64,000 nt of DNA. Source: PALSA-555 sp963731625. GTDB lineage: Bacteria; Actinomycetota; Acidimicrobiia; IMCC26256; PALSA-555. Positions 59,474 through 64,000 of this stretch are shown piece by piece. Positions within the stretch are counted from its first letter, which is position 1. Every line of letters begins with the position of its first letter. The notes beneath the pieces are model-generated. The model was not told the DNA's origin. It saw only the letters and a program-made list of their open reading frames with translations, and did not search any database. Both the position numbers and the translations under genes were made by a program. Where the stretch lies: positions 310,001-374,000 of the forward strand of contig CAVSWH010000004.1 in NCBI GenBank assembly GCA_963731625.1. Reading direction: 5' to 3'.

Positions 59474-60459
59474 CGCCGCCGACGGAACAGCTTGCGCTGG
59501 TCCTCTGGCTCTTCACCGTCGAAGTACTGCTCGGTCGTCGGCTCGCGGGAGCTGAGCGGTGTGTCGTCCCGGACCGCCTCCCGCAGCGACGCGAAGAACG
59601 CGTCGTCGTCGAGGCTGTCGCTGTTGTTCGGGTCGAGGCTGTGCTCGAGCGAGTCGTCGACGACGGCGGCGGTCGGCGTCTCGCCGTACTCGCCGCTCTG
59701 CTCGTCCCACTGCTCGTGCGCGGACACGGCGTTGATGCTCACCGTCGGCGTCCCGGCCGACGGGAGCGCGGGCGACGGGGCGCCCGGCATCGAGTCGGAG
59801 GTGTCCGACCAGCTCGGCTGGGCGGACCAGGAGCGGGGTGCGGGGACGTGCACCGGACGCAGCGACGGCCGGTCCCCGACCGCGCCGGACGACTGCTCGA
59901 GGGCGTCGAGCTCGGCGTGGATCGCCTCGCGCAGGCGCGTCTTGTACTCGGTCTCGAAGCGCTCGAGCGCGTCGACGTCGGCGTTCAGGGTGTCGCGCGC
60001 CGAGGTGAGCTGGGCGATCTCATCCTCGAGGCGACGCCGCTCGGTCTCGGCGATCCGTCGGGCGCTCGCCTCGGCCTCGCCGACGACCGCCTGTGCCTTC
60101 GTCTCGGAGTCGGCCATCATCTGCTGCGCTTTGGCGCGCGCCTCGGCGACGGCCTCGTCGGCCGCCTTCTGGGCGAGCACGAGCGTGCGCTGGATGACGT
60201 CGGTGTCGACGCCCGGCGGCCGGCGCTCCACGGGTGCCGGCGTGGGGGTGGGCGGGGGCGTCGGCGCGGGCCGCGGGGCGGGCGGCGCGGGCGCCTGTGA
60301 GGCGCGGAGCTGCGCCTGGCGGACCTGGTCCTCGAGGCTCTCGATGGTCGCGGCCGCGCGCTCGAGCAGCTCGTCGACGTCGTCGCGGTGATAGCCGCGC
60401 CACGCTTCGCGGATCTCGACGTCCCGCAGCTCCTGAGGGGTCACGTCCATGGAAGCCAT
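59470..60459 (-). CDS. DivIVA/Wag31-like cell-division and polarity protein
   Basis: A 329-residue coiled-coil protein. The N-terminal membrane-binding segment reads VTPQELRDVEIREAWRGYHRDDVDELLERAAATIESLE, followed by a Pro-rich linker (about 55-85), a long coiled coil with VLAQKAADEAVAEARAKAQQMMADSETKAQAVVGEAE and a disordered acidic tail ending KLFRRRR. In actinobacteria DivIVA guides polar growth. It lies upstream of yggT-sepF-ftsZ as expected for the division cluster, though a DUF72 gene intervenes. ATG at 60459. Confidence 0.88.
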   Translation of the reverse strand: MASMDVTPQELRDVEIREAWRGYHRDDVDELLERAAATIESLEDQVRQAQLRASQAPAPPAPRPAPTPPPTPTPAPVERRPPGVDTDVIQRTLVLAQKAADEAVAEARAKAQQMMADSETKAQAVVGEAEASARRIAETERRRLEDEIAQLTSARDTLNADVDALERFETEYKTRLREAIHAELDALEQSSGAVGDRPSLRPVHVPAPRSWSAQPSWSDTSDSMPGAPSPALPSAGTPTVSINAVSAHEQWDEQSGEYGETPTAAVVDDSLEHSLDPNNSDSLDDDAFFASLREAVRDDTPLSSREPTTEQYFDGEEPEDQRKLFRRRR

Positions 60460-60471
60460 AGGCGTACCAGC

Positions 60472-61290
60472 CTATCGACGCTGCCCCGCCCGAGGCGATG
60501 CGGTGCGCCGAGCCGTTGTGCGGCCAGGCGGCGGCGCCTCGCCACGGGCGGGCGCGCACCGCAGCCCGACCCGTGCCGCGAGGCGCGTGAACGTGGCCGC
60601 GTCGCGCGGCGCGCACGCGTGGGCGTCGTTGTTGCAGTACACGTAGCCGTCCGCGTCGTCGCCCCACGTCGCCGCGAGCCGCTCGGCCCAGGTGCGCAGC
60701 GCGCGGGCGCCGTACCCGGGCGCGGGGGTGGCCCGGCCCTCGTGGAGACGGAGGTAGCACCACGACGCGGTGCGCACGAGCGGCCCGTGCGCGCCGCGGC
60801 GGTCCCACCAGCACCGGGCCGCGTCGTGGGCGGCCAGCACGTCGGCGACGGCGTCGGTGTCCCACGAGGCGTGACGCGGCTCGAACGCGACGCGGACCCC
60901 GGACGGGAACGCGGCGAGCGCCGCGTCGAGGAGCCCGGCATCGGCGGTGAAGGTGGGCGGGAGCTGGACGAGCACCGGGCCGAGCTTGGGGCCGAGCCCG
61001 GCGGCGCGCTCGAGGAGTCGCCCGACCGGCTCCGCGGGGTCCCGGAGCCGCCGGACGTGGGTGAGGTAGCGGCTCGCCTTCAGCGCGAACGTGAAGCGCT
61101 CGGGGGTTTGCGCCGCCCACTGGTCGAACGTCGCCGCCTCGGGGAGCCGGTAGAAGGTGCTGTTCGCCTCGACGGTCGGGAACGTCGACGCGTAGTGCTC
61201 GAGCCAGCGGGCCGTGGCCAGCCCGGTCGGGTAGAAGGCGCCGCGCCAATCGCGGTACTGCCACCCCGAGGTGCCGACCCGCAGGGTCAC
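60472..61290 (-). CDS. DUF72 domain-containing protein
   Basis: A 272-residue TIM-barrel-like DUF72 protein: LRVGTSGWQYRDWRGAFYP, TVEANSTFYRLPEAATFDQWAAQTPERFTFALKASRYLTH, LVQLPPTF, VAFEPRHASW and YVYCNNDAHACAPRDA are all family signatures. Function unknown. GTG at 61290, 13 bp after the yggT stop. Its presence inside the division cluster is unusual compared with mycobacteria. Confidence 0.9.
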   Translation of the reverse strand: MTLRVGTSGWQYRDWRGAFYPTGLATARWLEHYASTFPTVEANSTFYRLPEAATFDQWAAQTPERFTFALKASRYLTHVRRLRDPAEPVGRLLERAAGLGPKLGPVLVQLPPTFTADAGLLDAALAAFPSGVRVAFEPRHASWDTDAVADVLAAHDAARCWWDRRGAHGPLVRTASWCYLRLHEGRATPAPGYGARALRTWAERLAATWGDDADGYVYCNNDAHACAPRDAATFTRLAARVGLRCAPARGEAPPPGRTTARRTASPRAGQRR

Positions 61291-61303
61291 GCGGTCGGCG
61301 GCC

Positions 61304-61549
61304 CTAGCAGCCGAGGACGGCGCTGCGCACGATGAGGATCACGAAGAACAGCACGAGGAACGACAGGTCGAACATCCCGACCGGCGGGATGACCCGCCGC
61401 AGCGGCCGCAGCGCCCACTCGGTGACGTCGATGAGCAGCCGGTTGAGCTGCGCGGTGACCGTGCCGGGCCGGATCGGGAACCACGACAGGATGGCGCGCG
61501 CGAACAGGATGACGAGGAAGATCGTGAGGATCGCGCAGACGATGCCCAA
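61304..61549 (-). CDS. YggT family membrane protein
   Basis: An 81-residue protein with two hydrophobic segments (residues 1-22 and 58-78) and the family motif WFPIRPGTVTAQLNRLLIDVTEWALRPLRRVIPP. YggT proteins neighbour sepF/divIVA in Gram-positive division clusters and are linked to membrane or septum function. Start is TTG at 61549, three bases after the sepF stop; no ATG or GTG is available. Confidence 0.87.
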   Translation of the reverse strand: MGIVCAILTIFLVILFARAILSWFPIRPGTVTAQLNRLLIDVTEWALRPLRRVIPPVGMFDLSFLVLFFVILIVRSAVLGC

Positions 61550-61552
61550 GGC

Positions 61553-62197
61553 TCAGCGCCGGTAGAGGCCGCGGGCCTCGAGCCGTTCCTTCTCCTCTTC
61601 GGAGAGCTGGACGTTCATCGGGGTGAGCAGGAACACCGAGTCGGCGACCCGCGACATCGAGCCGCCGACCGCGTAGGCGAGGCCGCTCGAGAAGTCGATG
61701 ATGCGCCGCTGCAGCTCCCGGCCGCTGCCCTGCAGGTTGAGGATGACCGCCTGGTTGCCCTTCACCCGGTCCCCGATCTCCTGCGCGTCGTTGAAGTTCA
61801 GCGGCTCGACCACGTGGACCTTCGCCGCTGACGTCGGGACGCTGCGCACGACCGGCGAACGCGGCACCGACACGCCCGACGGGGGCTCCTCGCGCGGCGC
61901 GGCGGCGTCCCGGGGGACGGCGCGCACCGCGGGCTCGCCGTACTCGGGCTGGGCGTCGGCGCGCGGCGTCGGCTCGACGGGGCGCACCTGCTCGGGGTAC
62001 CCCGCGTTGGCGTACTCGGGCACCCGGTGCTGCTCGGCCGCGTAGCCCGGGGCTGCCTGGTCGTGGGCCGCGTAGTGGGTCTCGTCGCCGTACTCGCCGC
62101 CGCCCTCGTAGCCGCCGCCGTACGGGTCGTACCCGTACTCCTCGTCGTCATCCTGGAGGCCCAGGTAGACCATGGCTCGTCGCCAGAGGGAAGCCAT
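61553..62197 (-). CDS. sepF: Cell division protein SepF
   Basis: FtsZ membrane anchor and ring-shaping protein. The 214-residue product has an N-terminal amphipathic helix (MASLWRRAMVYLGL), a long disordered linker rich in Gly, Tyr and Pro, and the SepF core VHVVEPLNFNDAQEIGDRVKGNQAVILNLQGSGRELQRRIIDFSSGLAYAVGGSM. The linker of about 110 residues is typical of actinobacteria. ATG at 62197; the leader between yggS and sepF (42 bp) shows no ribosome site. Confidence 0.93.
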   Translation of the reverse strand: MASLWRRAMVYLGLQDDDEEYGYDPYGGGYEGGGEYGDETHYAAHDQAAPGYAAEQHRVPEYANAGYPEQVRPVEPTPRADAQPEYGEPAVRAVPRDAAAPREEPPSGVSVPRSPVVRSVPTSAAKVHVVEPLNFNDAQEIGDRVKGNQAVILNLQGSGRELQRRIIDFSSGLAYAVGGSMSRVADSVFLLTPMNVQLSEEEKERLEARGLYRR

Positions 62198-62239
62198 CTA
62201 CGACGCGTGCACCGGTGGCACGCCCTCCACGCGTCGAGG

Positions 62240-62901
62240 TTACTGCTGAGGCGCCTGTGATTGGGGACGCTCGCCGAAGAGGGCTCGGCCCACCCGGACC
62301 AGGGTCGCGCCCTCCTCGACCGCGACCTCGTAGTCGTCGGTCATCCCCATCGAGAGCTCGGGGACGGCGGCCGCCGCGGCGAGGGCACGCAGGCGCGCGA
62401 ACCAGGGACGCGGGTCCTCGCCGTGCGGCGGGACGGCCATGAGCCCGACGACGGCGAGCCCGATCCCGCGCAGCGCGTCGACGAGCGGCGTCGTGTCGCG
62501 GGGCGCGCAGCCGGTCTTCTGCGGCTCGTCGGCCAGGTTCACCTCGACGAGGACACGCGCGCCGGGCGCGTGGCGCGCGAGCGTCTCGCCGAGCGCGAGG
62601 CGGTCGACGCTCTGCCAGCAGGTGACCCACGCGGCGAGCGCCTTGACCTTGTTGCGCTGCAACGGGCCGAGGAAGTGCCATCGTGGGGTCAGCGCGGCGA
62701 GCGCGGGCGCCTTGGCGAGCAGCTCCTGGGCCCGGTTCTCCCCTACGTCGCCGACGCCGGCCCGCAGCGCGGCCGCGATCCGGTCCGGCGCGACGAGCTT
62801 CGTGGCCGCGACCAGGGTCACCGCGTCGGGCTCGCGCCCTGCCCGGGCCGCCGCCGCGGCGATCCGGCCCCGGACGGCGTCGACCCGCGCCGCGACGTCG
62901 G

Positions 62902-62905
<4 letters not shown>
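62240..62905 (-). CDS. yggS: YggS/PLPBP family PLP homeostasis protein
   Basis: A 221-residue TIM-barrel PLP-binding protein without known catalysis. The PLP lysine is K36 in LVAATKLVAP; DVGENRAQELLAKAPAL, WHFLGPLQRNKV, LVEVNLADEPQKTG and ELSMGMTDDYEVAVEEGATLVRVGRALFG match the family. GTG at 62905 overlaps the pgeF stop as GTGA. The ftsZ-pgeF-yggS-sepF-yggT order is standard. Confidence 0.94.
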
Positions 62906-63623
<718 letters not shown>

Positions 63624-63627
<4 letters not shown>

Positions 63628-64000
63628 CGCAGGAACTCGGGCACGTCGAACTCGTCGTCCTCGTCGCGCCCTTCGGATGCGGGTTCGCTGTCGTCGCGGG
63701 TGAGCACCCCGACGGGCTCGGAGCGGCGCGTCGGCGCGGCGCCGGGGCGGCGCAGCTCGGGGCGACGCTCGCCCTCGAAGCGGTCGAAGCCGGCGGCGAT
63801 CACGGTGATGCGCACGGTCTCGCCGAGCGACTCGTCGATCGTGGCGCCGAAGATGATGTTGGCGTCGGGGTGCGCCGTCTCCTTGACGATCTCGGCGGCC
63901 TCGTTGACCTCGAAGAGGCCGAGGTCGGCCGGGCCGCTCACGTTCAGGAGCAGCCCGCGGGCGCCCTCGATGCTCGCCTCGAGCAGCGAGCTGGAGATCG
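63624..64000 (-). CDS. ftsZ: Cell division protein FtsZ (C-terminal part)
   Basis: Tubulin-like GTPase of the division ring. Only the last 125 codons are inside the window. Visible are ISSSLLEASIEGARGLLLNVSG, DLGLFEVNEAAEIV, the polymer-contact block AHPDANIIFGATIDESLG, and VRITVIAAGFD, then a short acidic linker and the C-terminal DVPEFLR that binds SepF and other partners. pgeF begins inside its stop (CTGA). Confidence 0.96.

Overview
The window is a GC-rich actinobacterial chromosome segment, almost entirely core genome. Several things point to Actinobacteria: a mycothiol ligase (mshC), an F420-type NADPH oxidoreductase (npdG), a PIM-type lipid operon (pgsA, acyltransferase, pimA), a ClpS/DUF2017 pair, SepF plus DivIVA, and gene order close to the M. 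tuberculosis Rv2614c-Rv2533c stretch. The class is an inference; Acidimicrobiia or a relative fits best. I see no tRNA, rRNA, CRISPR array, IS element or phage gene.

Layout (minus strand unless stated). 1-2390: pyrB (partial), pyrR with a PyrR-binding leader, a small unknown protein and an SDR. 2420-11309: DUF2017, clpS, nusB, efp, pepP, aroQ, aroB, aroK, aroC, prepilin peptidase, aroE, mltG, followed by ruvX and alaS to 14345. 14356-21587: two small proteins, rarA, aspS, hisS, rel. 21655-26899: secF, secD, yajC, ruvB, ruvA, ruvC. 26939-30444: coxG-like, MobA-like transferase, coxM, coxS, an F420/PPOX protein and a peroxiredoxin interrupted by UGA at its peroxidatic position. 30441-36951: yebC, pdxT, pdxS, M48-like protein, lemA, pimA, acyltransferase, pgsA. 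37118-40900: EF-G-like gene (+), a cysteine-rich secreted protein and a GNAT remnant. 40948-45781: membrane protein, HIT, thrS, mshC, npdG. 45844-55860: small membrane protein (+), dnaE, phosphodiesterase-like protein, Rrf2 regulator (+), a histidine kinase/response regulator pair, rluD, lspA, a DksA-like gene. 55960-64000: DUF167, ileS (+), divIVA, DUF72, yggT, sepF, yggS, pgeF, ftsZ (partial).

Genes are very tightly packed. Many neighbours share GTGA, ATGA or CTGA start/stop overlaps, so most of the window should be translated from long, coupled minus-strand operons. The longest gene-free stretches are about 175 bp (40262-40436), 166 bp (36952-37117) and 160 bp (53417-53576); none reaches 300 bp.

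The most interesting signal is at 29983-30444. It is a peroxiredoxin whose catalytic cysteine codon is UGA, followed at the right distance by a bacterial-SECIS-like stem-loop and by uninterrupted peroxiredoxin sequence: a probable selenocysteine enzyme containing no cysteine at all. Other notable points are an M48-like protein with a destroyed zinc motif, coxS/coxM without coxL, a mycobacterial-type PIM operon split by about 4 kb of other genes, two probable CTG start codons, apparent leaderless promoters, and single-base frame breaks in rel, rarA and the DksA-like gene that may be sequencing errors.
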